A stretch of DNA of 6,253 nt from Thermogutta sp. (GCF_014359955.1 NZ_JACIYL010000205.1:1-6253); one strand, 5' to 3'. Positions 1-5,929 are shown, counted from the first letter of the stretch. Notes: generated by a model from the sequence alone, not told the origin. Translations and numbers: made by a program.

Positions 1-899
1 CCCAGAAGCGTCAGCAAATGCCCGGTGTGGCCGCCCTCATCAACGGTCGGCCGATCCGTTTGGAAGATCTCGGTGAGATCTGCATCGATCGCCACGGGGA
101 GGAGGTCCTGGAGTTGACCATCAATCGCAAACTCATCGAACAGGCGTGCAAGAAAAAAGGAATCGCGATTACCGAGGCCGATGTCGAAGCGGAAATCGCG
201 CGCCTCGCTTCACAGAATCTCCCTCCGCGGGCCGATGGCAAACCCGATGTGGAAAGATGGGTGGGAATGATCTGTGAGCAGCAGAACATCACGCCGGAGA
301 TCTATCGGCACGACCTCGTCTGGCCTGCCGTCGCGCTGAAAAAACTGGTCAACGCCGATGTCCAGGTGACCGAGGAGGACCTGAAAAAGGCCTTCGAGGC
401 GAACTACGGTCCCCGGGTGCGGTGCCGGGCCATCGTGCTCAATAATCTTCGGCGGGCCCAGCAGGTGTGGGAGAAGGCACGCGCCAATCCCACGGAAGAA
501 AACTTCGCCGACCTCGCTGAACAGTACTCCATCGATCCCGCCACGCGGGCCCTCCGGGGCGAAGTGGCCCCCATCCAGAAATACGGTGGTCAGCCCAACC
601 TGGAGGAAGAAGCCTTCTCGCTCAAACCCGGGGAAATCTCGGGAATTATCCAGGTGGGACCGGAAACCTATGTTATTCTCTACTGCCTGGGCTTCACCAA
701 GCCAGTGGACGTGGATTTTGCTTCCGTCAAAGATATCCTCACAGAGGATATTCGAGAAAAGAAACTGCGCCTTGCCATGGCGGACTATTTTGACAAGTTA
801 CGGGCGGCCGCCACGATTGACAATTTCCTGGCCGGCACAACCCAGTCGCCCAATCTGACCCGGCGTGCCGCGGCGGGGACAGAATCGGCTGTCCGCTAA
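1..899 (+). CDS. SurA/PpiC-like peptidyl-prolyl isomerase, 5'-truncated by window edge
   Basis: This is the C-terminal part of a parvulin-type peptidyl-prolyl isomerase or folding chaperone. The frame is open from base 3 to the TAA at 897-899. The first ATG, at 18, has no clear ribosome-binding site and lies only three residues before the 'VAALINGRPI' strand that opens the SurA-like N-terminal domain. The real start, probably with a secretion signal, is therefore likely upstream. Counting from that ATG (293 residues), a helical SurA_N-like region spans about 4-130 and a PpiC rotamase domain about 131-228, with the family block 'EEEAFSLKPGEISGIIQVG' near 196-214. A helical tail follows. Both histidines usual in parvulin active sites appear replaced: Ala in 'VRCRAIVL' and Val in 'ETYVIL'. 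It may therefore act as a chaperone more than an enzyme. The cell envelope or periplasm is the expected location, but no signal peptide is visible here. It converges on the CBS gene at 972. Confidence 0.85.
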   Translation, partial: QKRQQMPGVAALINGRPIRLEDLGEICIDRHGEEVLELTINRKLIEQACKKKGIAITEADVEAEIARLASQNLPPRADGKPDVERWVGMICEQQNITPEIYRHDLVWPAVALKKLVNADVQVTEEDLKKAFEANYGPRVRCRAIVLNNLRRAQQVWEKARANPTEENFADLAEQYSIDPATRALRGEVAPIQKYGGQPNLEEEAFSLKPGEISGIIQVGPETYVILYCLGFTKPVDVDFASVKDILTEDIREKKLRLAMADYFDKLRAAATIDNFLAGTTQSPNLTRRAAAGTESAVR

Positions 900-971
900 G
901 CCCTTCATCAGGTTGTGGTCTCTACCGGGAGACAATAGCGGGAACGTCGCAGCCGCAGTCCCGGGCTCCGT
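900..971. other. Convergent intergenic spacer with weak hairpins
   Basis: This 72-bp gap lies between the convergent 3' ends of the PPIase gene and the zinc-ribbon CBS gene. A small inverted repeat, GTCTC/GAGAC at 918-922 and 929-933 with a six-base loop, and a looser pair, CGGGA/TCCCG at 939-943 and 959-963, are visible. Neither is followed by a T-run on either strand. A bidirectional terminator is plausible by position, but the sequence supports it only weakly. Confidence 0.25.
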
Positions 972-1493
972 TCAGTCCTGCTCGAGAAGACGCGTGAGGT
1001 GGCGAAAAACCTCGCGCACCGAGACCACCCCCACGACCTGGCCGTCACTCAAGATGGGGATGTGCCGGTAGCCGCCGACCGCCATGCGATGGATGGCAAA
1101 AGCCATACGGTCTTCCAGCTCGAGCGTCTCGACCGGGGTGGTCATGAAATCCCGCACGGGTCGATTTTCCCACTCCGCCCGATCCAGGCTGAGCCGAAGC
1201 AGCGCATCCCGCTCTGTGAAGATGCCCACAAGCTGTGTCCCTTCCATGACCAGGGCGCAGCCGGTGCGTGCGGCCACCATCCGCCGCAGGACTTCTCCCA
1301 CGGGCGTTTCCGGCGAGACGCAGACGGGATCGCGGATGTCGAGCCGGCCGATGCGATCGTAGGCAACGCTCCGCTCCAGCTCATTCTGGGGAACAAACGT
1401 CTCTTCCTGAGTGAGCGGTTGATGGCAGCGGACGCACTCGTCGGCACCCGCCAGGTTTTCATGGCCACAATCGGGACAGATAATCCGCGTCAT
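972..1493 (-). CDS. Zinc-ribbon plus CBS-pair protein
   Basis: A 173-residue putative regulatory protein. Residues 1-25 form a small zinc-ribbon-like finger: C6, C9, C20 and C23 in the pattern CxxC-x10-CxxC. A linker follows, and then two CBS repeats at about 54-110 and 115-170 (a Bateman module). CBS pairs commonly bind AMP, ATP or related adenylates. The first repeat carries the ribose-phosphate-type motif 'GIFTERD' (90-96). The second has 'GVVSVRE' (155-161), with Glu where Asp is usual, so the two sites may differ in affinity. The ATG at 1493 is chosen because the cysteine finger begins five residues later; only a weak purine-rich GAGAG precedes it. It is the last gene of the leftward cluster, 41 bp after korB, and resembles the first gene in the CBS part ('GIFTERDAL', 'GYRHxP', 'DGQVVG'). 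No catalytic domain is present. Likely cytosolic. Regulation of the neighbouring oxidoreductase is an inference. Confidence 0.85.
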   Translation of the reverse strand: MTRIICPDCGHENLAGADECVRCHQPLTQEETFVPQNELERSVAYDRIGRLDIRDPVCVSPETPVGEVLRRMVAARTGCALVMEGTQLVGIFTERDALLRLSLDRAEWENRPVRDFMTTPVETLELEDRMAFAIHRMAVGGYRHIPILSDGQVVGVVSVREVFRHLTRLLEQD

Positions 1494-1534
1494 GCTCTCG
1501 TGTACCTGTTTTTACGCGCAACCAACCGGTGGAA

Positions 1535-2587
1535 TCACCGGGATGGAGCTCCGTCTTCCGGAACTTCCCAGGTGTCACCTTCGTGAAAGAGATCATCCAG
1601 GGACCGAGGCTCCCCGCGCGCCGCGATCGCCTTGGCAACCTGTTCGTTGAGCAGTCCATCGTAGGTCGGATGTTCCACTGCCCGAAAAACACCGATCGGC
1701 TCGGGGAAATCAGGATACCGCATACGGCTGAGGACATAGGCGACAGTGGGATCGGCGGCTTTTTCATCGTGGACGGCGATGTCCGCCTCGGTAACACCGT
1801 CTCCCAGTTCCACGATCTCGGGAACACATCCCCGGAAGCGAATACCTTTGTTCCGGTTCTTGCCGAAAAGCATCGGCTTGCCATGCTCGAGTTCGAGAAC
1901 ATGATCCTCCTTCACCTGGCGGTCGGTGGCGTATTCCCAGGCCCCGTCATAGAAGACGACGCAGTTCTGATAGATTTCCACGAAAGAGGTGCCCTTATGG
2001 GCGGCCGCCCTTTCCAGCACCATCCCCAGGTGCTTTTGATAGACGTCGATGCTCCGCGCGACAAATGTCGCCTCCGCCCCGATGGCGAGGGAAAGGGCAT
2101 TGACCGGATGCTCCAGTGTGCCGAAGGGGTTACTCTTGGTGGGATGGCCGAGAGGGGTCGTCGGCGACGACTGGCCCTTGGTCAGACCGTAGATCCGGTT
2201 GTTGAACAGGAGGATGGTCAGATCAACATTCCGGCGGAGAACATGGATCAGATGATTCCCGCCGATGCTCAGCCCGTCGCCGTCTCCGGTGATGACCCAT
2301 ACGTGAAGGTCCGGCCGGACGCTCTTGAGCCCGGTGGCAATCGCCGGGGCCCGACCGTGGATCCCGTGGATTCCGTACGTGTTGACGTAGTACGGAAACC
2401 GGCTGGAACATCCAATGCCCGAGATGAATACCGTCTTTTCCCGGGGCAAACCCAGATTGGCAAGAGTTTTTTTCACCTGGGCCAGGATGGCGTAGTCGCC
2501 GCAACCGGGGCACCATCGCACTTCCTGTCCGCTGGCGTAATCGTTCGGGGTCAGTTTGGCTGCTTCGATCAGGGCATCGACCGACAT
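1535..2587 (-). CDS. korB: 2-oxoacid:ferredoxin oxidoreductase, beta subunit (KorB-like)
   Basis: This is the TPP-binding subunit (350 residues) of a CoA-acylating 2-oxoacid:ferredoxin oxidoreductase, which converts a 2-oxoacid plus CoA to acyl-CoA and CO2 and reduces ferredoxin. The TPP/Mg motif is GDGD at 101-104 with NN at 129-130, followed by the family block 'YGLTKGQSSPTT' at 133-144. Four cysteines match the [4Fe-4S] ligands known in this family: C26 and C29 in 'CPGCGD', C60 in 'GIGCSSR', and C209 in 'YQNC'. There is no extra ferredoxin domain. The ATG at 2587 is supported by GAGG eight bases upstream. The length fits the two-subunit KorAB type known from Mycobacterium and Magnetococcus. 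The gene lies 89 bp downstream of korA and 41 bp before the zinc-ribbon CBS gene. 2-Oxoglutarate is the likely substrate by resemblance, but pyruvate or a broad 2-oxoacid range cannot be excluded from sequence alone. Cytosolic. Confidence 0.93.
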   Translation of the reverse strand: MSVDALIEAAKLTPNDYASGQEVRWCPGCGDYAILAQVKKTLANLGLPREKTVFISGIGCSSRFPYYVNTYGIHGIHGRAPAIATGLKSVRPDLHVWVITGDGDGLSIGGNHLIHVLRRNVDLTILLFNNRIYGLTKGQSSPTTPLGHPTKSNPFGTLEHPVNALSLAIGAEATFVARSIDVYQKHLGMVLERAAAHKGTSFVEIYQNCVVFYDGAWEYATDRQVKEDHVLELEHGKPMLFGKNRNKGIRFRGCVPEIVELGDGVTEADIAVHDEKAADPTVAYVLSRMRYPDFPEPIGVFRAVEHPTYDGLLNEQVAKAIAARGEPRSLDDLFHEGDTWEVPEDGAPSR

Positions 2588-2676
2588 GGATGAATCCTCA
2601 CGCCAAAGAGTCTTCTGTTGGATTGTGTGTTTTTCTGTGACCGGGCAAAAAATTCTTGTTCGACTTGGTCACATCC
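2588..2676 (-). other. korA-korB spacer with inverted repeat
   Basis: This 89-bp gap is longer than expected inside a tight operon. It holds a seven-base inverted repeat, TGTGACC at 2636-2642 and GGTCACA at 2667-2673, separated by 24 bases. On the coding strand the loop contains a run of six T (complement of 2647-2652). The T-run lies inside the loop, not after the stem, so a simple intrinsic terminator is not supported. It could act as an mRNA stability or processing element, or be chance. Confidence 0.3.
2596..2599 (-). promoter_or_regulatory. Ribosome binding site of korB
   Basis: GAGG on the minus strand, eight bases before the ATG at 2587. It supports this start for korB. Confidence 0.55.
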
Positions 2677-4632
2677 TCACTTGACATACTCGACAATGAC
2701 GTTTTCCGAGGTTTGCGAGGCCTTCTCCCCTGTTTCCAGGATGGCCAGAGCGGCCTCCACCAGTTCGTTGACGGCGAAGGGACGGCCCTTCACCTTATTC
2801 ACCCGATGCACCGGCCGGAGATACTTCGCCTGGAGCAGCAATGCCAATTGTCCGAGGTTCAACTCCGGCACCATGACGTGCTCATACCGGGAAAGGATCT
2901 CCTCCAGATCGAGGGGCAGGGGATTGAGGTAACGGAGATGCGTGAAGGCGACGTCCTGGCCTGTCGCCCAGAGTTCCTGCACTGCCGAATACACCGAGCC
3001 ATACGTGCTTCCCCAGCTCACGATGAGGAGCTTTCCCGACTTGGGGCCTTCCACGACCTGCGGCGGATAATCCTTGGCGATAAGCGCCACCTTTTTGGCC
3101 CGCAGTTCCACCATCCGCTGGTGATTGTCACCGTCGTAACTCACCGCTCCGGTTCCATCCTGTTTTTCCAGGCCGCCGATCCGGTGCATGAGCTGTGGTG
3201 TTCCTGGAATGGCCCAGGGACGTGCCAGCCATTCATTGCGGGCATAGGGCAGGAAAGGCTCTCCCTCGACGGGTTGGGGATGTTCCACGGGTATCTTGGG
3301 CAGGGAGGACATCTTGGGAATCCGCCACGGCTCGGAGCCGTTGGCCACGTAGGCATCGCTGAGAATGAAGACGGGCGTCATATGTTTGACGGCGATCCGC
3401 CAGGCTTCGATGGCGATATCGAAGCAGTCGGCCGGACTCCGTGGAGCGAGAATGGCCACAGGGCACTCCCCGTGTCGGCCGAACATGGCCTGGAGGAGGT
3501 CGGCCTGCTCCGTCTTGGTGGGCATACCGGTACTGGGTCCCGCCCGCTGCACATCAATCACCAGAAGCGGCAATTCCAGCATGACAGCCAGACCGATGCC
3601 TTCGAGCTTGAGCGAAATCCCCGGACCACTGCTTGCAGTGACCGCCATGGCCCCTCCGAACGAGGCTCCGATGGCCGCTGCAACGGCGGCAATCTCGTCT
3701 TCTGCCTGAAACACACGAACCCCAAATTCGCGGCGGAGGGCCAGTTCATGGAGGATGTCGCTGGCGGGTGTGATCGGGTAACCGGCATAAAAGAGATCAC
3801 AGCCGCTGAGCCGGGAGGCCGCCATCAGTCCCCATGCCAGCGCCTGATTTCCCACGATGTTGCGATACGTCCCCGGCGGGAGTTTGACGGGCGGAACCAC
3901 ATAACGATGGTGAATAACCTCGGTGGTCTCTCCATAGTGATAACCCGCCATCAACGCCCGGCGATTGGCCTCGGCGATGACCGGCCTCTTGCCGAACTTG
4001 GCCTCGATAAAGCGGAGGGTGGGCTCTAGCGGCCGGTCGAAGATCCAGTAAACCAGCCCCATGGCAAAGAAGTTCCGGCACCGATCCGCCTCCTTGGTTG
4101 TCAGGCCAAGATCCTTGACGGCTTCGCGAGTCAGCCGCGTGATTTCCACGGTGACAAGCTGATAATTGGCCACCGTCCCGTCTTCCAGAGGGTTGGACTT
4201 GTAGCCTGCCAGTTCCAGGTCACGCTGGGAAAACGAGTCGATATCCACGATGAGCAACCCGCCCGGCACGAGATCGGGAAGACTCGTCGCCAGTGCCGCA
4301 GGATTCATCGCCACCAGTGCATCAACCTTATCACCGGGTGTGTACACCCGCTTGGCGCCGAAGTGCACCTGGAAGCCACTCACCCCGGCTTTGGTCCCTC
4401 GCGGCGCGCGGATTTCCGCCGGGAAATCGGGAAAGGTGACGACGTCGTTGCCTGCGACGGCTGAGGTATGGGTGAACTGCGTCCCCGCCAGTTGCATCCC
4501 GTCTCCGGAGTCCCCGGCAAACCGCACCGTGGCCTCTTCCAGCTCAATCACCCGTTTTTCCATAACACCCTGGCCCTTCTCAGCGCCGCCCGCCGCAGAA
4601 TTGTTGGATGTCGAAGAAATCGGAGGTTCCAT
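2677..4632 (-). CDS. korA: 2-oxoacid:ferredoxin oxidoreductase, fused gamma-alpha subunit (KorA-like)
   Basis: This is the large subunit (651 residues) that pairs with KorB. Residues 1-30 are a low-complexity lead. A gamma-type domain spans about 34-235, opening with 'GDSGDG' at 40-45. The alpha pyrimidine-binding domain spans about 255-440, with the diagnostic 'YPITP' at 285-289, 'EDEIAA' at 311-316 and 'SSGPG' at 334-338. A C-terminal transketolase-like domain II spans about 530-630 ('IVSWGSTYGS', 'VPELNLGQL'). Gamma-alpha fusion of about 600-650 residues is typical of two-subunit KorAB enzymes. The ATG at 4632 has GAAAGG nine bases upstream. An internal ATG at codon 24 is an alternative start, closer to the conserved domain. 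The ribosome-binding site overlaps the TGA of the upstream CBS gene, which suggests translational coupling. Reaction: 2-oxoacid plus CoA to acyl-CoA, CO2 and reduced ferredoxin, in the cytosol. Exact substrate uncertain. Confidence 0.93.
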   Translation of the reverse strand: MEPPISSTSNNSAAGGAEKGQGVMEKRVIELEEATVRFAGDSGDGMQLAGTQFTHTSAVAGNDVVTFPDFPAEIRAPRGTKAGVSGFQVHFGAKRVYTPGDKVDALVAMNPAALATSLPDLVPGGLLIVDIDSFSQRDLELAGYKSNPLEDGTVANYQLVTVEITRLTREAVKDLGLTTKEADRCRNFFAMGLVYWIFDRPLEPTLRFIEAKFGKRPVIAEANRRALMAGYHYGETTEVIHHRYVVPPVKLPPGTYRNIVGNQALAWGLMAASRLSGCDLFYAGYPITPASDILHELALRREFGVRVFQAEDEIAAVAAAIGASFGGAMAVTASSGPGISLKLEGIGLAVMLELPLLVIDVQRAGPSTGMPTKTEQADLLQAMFGRHGECPVAILAPRSPADCFDIAIEAWRIAVKHMTPVFILSDAYVANGSEPWRIPKMSSLPKIPVEHPQPVEGEPFLPYARNEWLARPWAIPGTPQLMHRIGGLEKQDGTGAVSYDGDNHQRMVELRAKKVALIAKDYPPQVVEGPKSGKLLIVSWGSTYGSVYSAVQELWATGQDVAFTHLRYLNPLPLDLEEILSRYEHVMVPELNLGQLALLLQAKYLRPVHRVNKVKGRPFAVNELVEAALAILETGEKASQTSENVIVEYVK

Positions 4633-4641
4633 AAGATGTTA

Positions 4642-4647
4642 CCTTTC
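4642..4647 (-). promoter_or_regulatory. Ribosome binding site of korA overlapping upstream stop codon
   Basis: GAAAGG on the minus strand, nine bases before the korA ATG. Its first two bases are the last two of the TGA (4648-4646) that ends the upstream CBS gene. Ribosomes finishing the CBS protein would release directly on the korA start signal. This favours the start at 4632 over the internal ATG at codon 24. Confidence 0.6.
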
Positions 4648-5116
4648 AAGGCCCTTCACGCTCGATTAAGACATCAGGAGTTGGAGGTAATGTGTACACC
4701 GCCCGTGGAAAATGTTCCACAAGCCATTGAATGATGTTGATCGCATCGACCATCCCCACGACCTGTCCATCGTCATCCACCAGGGGCAGATGGCGATAGC
4801 CACGGTAGGACATACGCGAAATAGCTTCCGCCAGACTGTCTTTCTTTTCCACGGTCACCGGGCCGGGAGACGCCACATCCCCTATGGGGGTCTCCAAATC
4901 CGTGGCTTCGGCCAAACAGCGGAGGGCGTCCCGTTCTGTGAAGATCCCCACGGTTTGACCGCGATCACAGACGGTCACAGCGCCCAGCTTCTGATCGCGC
5001 ATCAGCTCCAGCACAGTTCTCAGGGGAACGCCTCGCGTCACAGAAACAACAGGAGATGTGGCCAGCCGTGCCACAGGCTCGCGAGAGATGTTGAAGGTGT
5101 TCAAAAGAGACGCCAT
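4646..5116 (-). CDS. CBS-pair (Bateman module) protein
   Basis: A 156-residue protein made almost wholly of two CBS repeats, at about 16-72 and 78-133, with no catalytic domain. Repeat one carries 'GIFTERD' (57-63) and repeat two 'GMVDAIN' (121-127), the places where CBS pairs contact adenylate ribose and phosphate. The second repeat has 'YRGYRHLPLV' (104-113). The tail 'FPRAVYTLPP...REGP' resembles one I associate with planctomycete CBS proteins. The ATG at 5116 is chosen because it starts just before the conserved region, though GAGG lies only two bases upstream of it. The frame also extends to a TTG at 5191, giving 25 more residues of low-complexity character; this is less likely. It is the first gene of the leftward cluster, 13 bp before korA. 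It probably senses adenine nucleotides and modulates KorAB or its expression; that role is inferred from context. Cytosolic. Confidence 0.85.
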   Translation of the reverse strand: MASLLNTFNISREPVARLATSPVVSVTRGVPLRTVLELMRDQKLGAVTVCDRGQTVGIFTERDALRCLAEATDLETPIGDVASPGPVTVEKKDSLAEAISRMSYRGYRHLPLVDDDGQVVGMVDAINIIQWLVEHFPRAVYTLPPTPDVLIEREGP

Positions 5117-5407
5117 GGCCTCAGTTCCGGAATGGCGTGACGAACCACCCTTGGCGCTGCTCCCTCGTTGAAGAGTGGTCCGATAAAGCAAAGGTTATTA
5201 CCGCAACTCACATATGTAGTCCATCAGCCCACGTTTCTCACCCGCCCCTCGCGCTGTCGGTCGTCCGCATGGGGATGCCAGCCCCGCGAGGTTCACGATT
5301 TCCTACCTTCTTCCGATCGTCTGTCGGCCCGCGATCGCTCCCCGCTCCTCCCTTTAACAACCATCGACACACGTTCTCTTTTGACGATATCAATTTTGCC
5401 ACTCTTA

Positions 5408-5436
5408 ATTCTTTCATTTCCAACCCCCAATGTCAA
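5408..5436 (-). promoter_or_regulatory. Candidate sigma-70-type promoter of the CBS-korAB operon
   Basis: On the minus strand TTGACA (5436-5431) is followed, after 17 bases, by AAGAAT (5413-5408). The -35 box is a perfect match and the -10 box matches four of six positions. It sits in the most A/T-rich patch of the spacer and points at the CBS gene. Transcription would start near 5400 and give a leader of roughly 280 bases. The match is from reading only; promoters of planctomycetes are poorly characterised. Confidence 0.4.
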
Positions 5437-5586
5437 CGCAGCGATTTGCTGACACATTCCCGGTTTTCCTCTGGCGACGGGGATGCGTAGGTCCACCCGG
5501 GCTCGCGTGGAAACGGATGCAACCGGAGGAACCTGCCTCTCGCGTCTGCCCGGTTTACAACGTTAGACCATACATGGCCTTTCCAC

Positions 5587-5605
5587 GGGCACGACAAGCG
5601 TGCCT
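5587..5605 (+). repeat. ACAAG-loop hairpin repeat, copy A
   Basis: Stem GGCACG (5588-5593) pairs with CGTGCC (5599-5604) around the loop ACAAG (5594-5598); a G-T pair at 5587/5605 extends it to seven pairs. It is followed by TCCG, as in the other copies. It belongs to a family with copies B and C nearby. Confidence 0.75.
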
Positions 5606-5625
5606 CCGATTCCTTTTCACCGGAG

Positions 5626-5644
5626 GGACCCGCTTGTCGGGTCC
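5626..5644 (-). repeat. ACAAG-loop hairpin repeat, copy B (inverse orientation)
   Basis: Stem GGACCCG (5626-5632) pairs perfectly with CGGGTCC (5638-5644) around CTTGT (5633-5637), which reads ACAAG on the minus strand. Relative to copies A and C, two stem pairs differ and both partners have changed together (G-C to A-T, and A-T to C-G). On the minus strand CTCCG follows the stem, as in copy C. Confidence 0.75.
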
Positions 5645-5679
5645 ACCGTCCAACCTTCGATCGTCCATCCCACCTAACC

Positions 5680-5698
5680 GGGCACGACAAGCGTGCCC
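5680..5698 (+). repeat. ACAAG-loop hairpin repeat, copy C
   Basis: Stem GGGCACG (5680-5686) pairs perfectly with CGTGCCC (5692-5698) around the loop ACAAG (5687-5691), followed by CTCCG. An outer AACC/GGTT pair (5676-5679 and 5705-5708) may extend the structure. It is the most complete copy and matches A almost base for base. Confidence 0.78.
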
Positions 5699-5719
5699 CT
5701 CCGAGGTTTACCGGACGCC

Positions 5720-5739
5720 GTGGGAGGCCTCCCTCCCAC
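5720..5739. repeat. GTGGGAGG hairpin
   Basis: GTGGGAGG (5720-5727) and CCTCCCAC (5732-5739) form a perfect eight-pair stem with the loop CCTC. It is flanked on both sides by ACGCC. It lies in the same palindrome cluster but differs in sequence and loop from the ACAAG family. No T-run follows on either strand, so a terminator is not supported. Confidence 0.65.
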
Positions 5740-5797
5740 ACGCCCGGGTTCCACGCCGATTGCGTCGCTTGCATCCGCATCACGCGAGGGACTGGAG

Positions 5798-5817
5798 GGC
5801 CCGGTTCCACCCGGGCC
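5798..5817. repeat. GGCCCGG hairpin
   Basis: GGCCCGG (5798-5804) pairs with CCGGGCC (5811-5817) around the six-base loop TTCCAC. It is a strong GC stem at the right end of the palindrome cluster. A related string, CCACCCGGGC at 5493-5502, occurs at the left end of the cluster. Confidence 0.55.
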
Positions 5818-5906
5818 ACGCGGCACCATCATACGCACCGCGATTCGGTAGGGGCAATTCATGAATGGCCCCTGCGGCACATCCAACCTTCGGCTTCTCA
5901 CAGACG

Positions 5907-5929
5907 AATACAAACACCAAATACAAACA
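5907..5929. repeat. Short direct repeat AATACAAACA x2
   Basis: AATACAAACA occurs at 5907-5916 and again at 5920-5929, with a 13-base period. On the minus strand it makes the T-rich tract TGTTTGTATT that follows the hairpin at 5931-5947. With only two units, it is not a CRISPR or a tandem array. Confidence 0.5.

Larger units (their letters stand above)
5502..5788. repeat. Imperfect inverted repeat bracketing the hairpin cluster
   Basis: CTCGCGTG (5502-5509) and CGGATGCAA (5514-5522) reappear in inverse complement as TTGCATCCG (5769-5777) and CACGCGAG (5781-5788). The inner spacers are four and three bases. Between these arms lie the three ACAAG-loop hairpins and the GTGGGAGG hairpin. The arrangement resembles the ends of a small non-autonomous element, but no flanking target duplication was identified, so it may be only another family of scattered palindromes. 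Confidence 0.4.

Noticed and set aside
1529..2593. A 354-codon open frame on the plus strand opposite korB
   Set aside because: It mirrors korB almost end to end, while korB shows the TPP motif and cluster cysteines. The antisense translation shows no domain.
2656..4029. A 457-codon open frame on the plus strand opposite korA
   Set aside because: It lies entirely antisense to a gene with clear KorA motifs. Its translation has no recognisable domain, and long antisense frames are common over GC-rich coding DNA.
5117..5191. N-terminal extension of the first CBS protein from a TTG at 5191
   Set aside because: The extra 25 residues are Ser/Gly/Arg-rich and lie outside the CBS fold; no ribosome-binding site precedes the TTG, so the ATG at 5116 is preferred, though not certain.
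5331..5338. GCGATCGC palindrome as a possible HIP1-like or replication-related site
   Set aside because: A single eight-base palindrome is expected by chance at this GC content, and no cluster of such sites or origin features surrounds it.
5137..5490. A 117-codon plus-strand frame in the leader and promoter region
   Set aside because: It overlaps the start of the CBS gene on the other strand, shows low-complexity composition and has no recognisable domain.
5430..5864. A 144-codon plus-strand frame across the palindrome cluster
   Set aside because: Its sequence is a read-through of the hairpin repeats ('RARQAC' twice), rich in Arg and Pro, with no domain or plausible ribosome-binding site.
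5907..5929. Possible CRISPR or tandem array
   Set aside because: Only two ten-base units with a three-base gap; far too short and few for an array.
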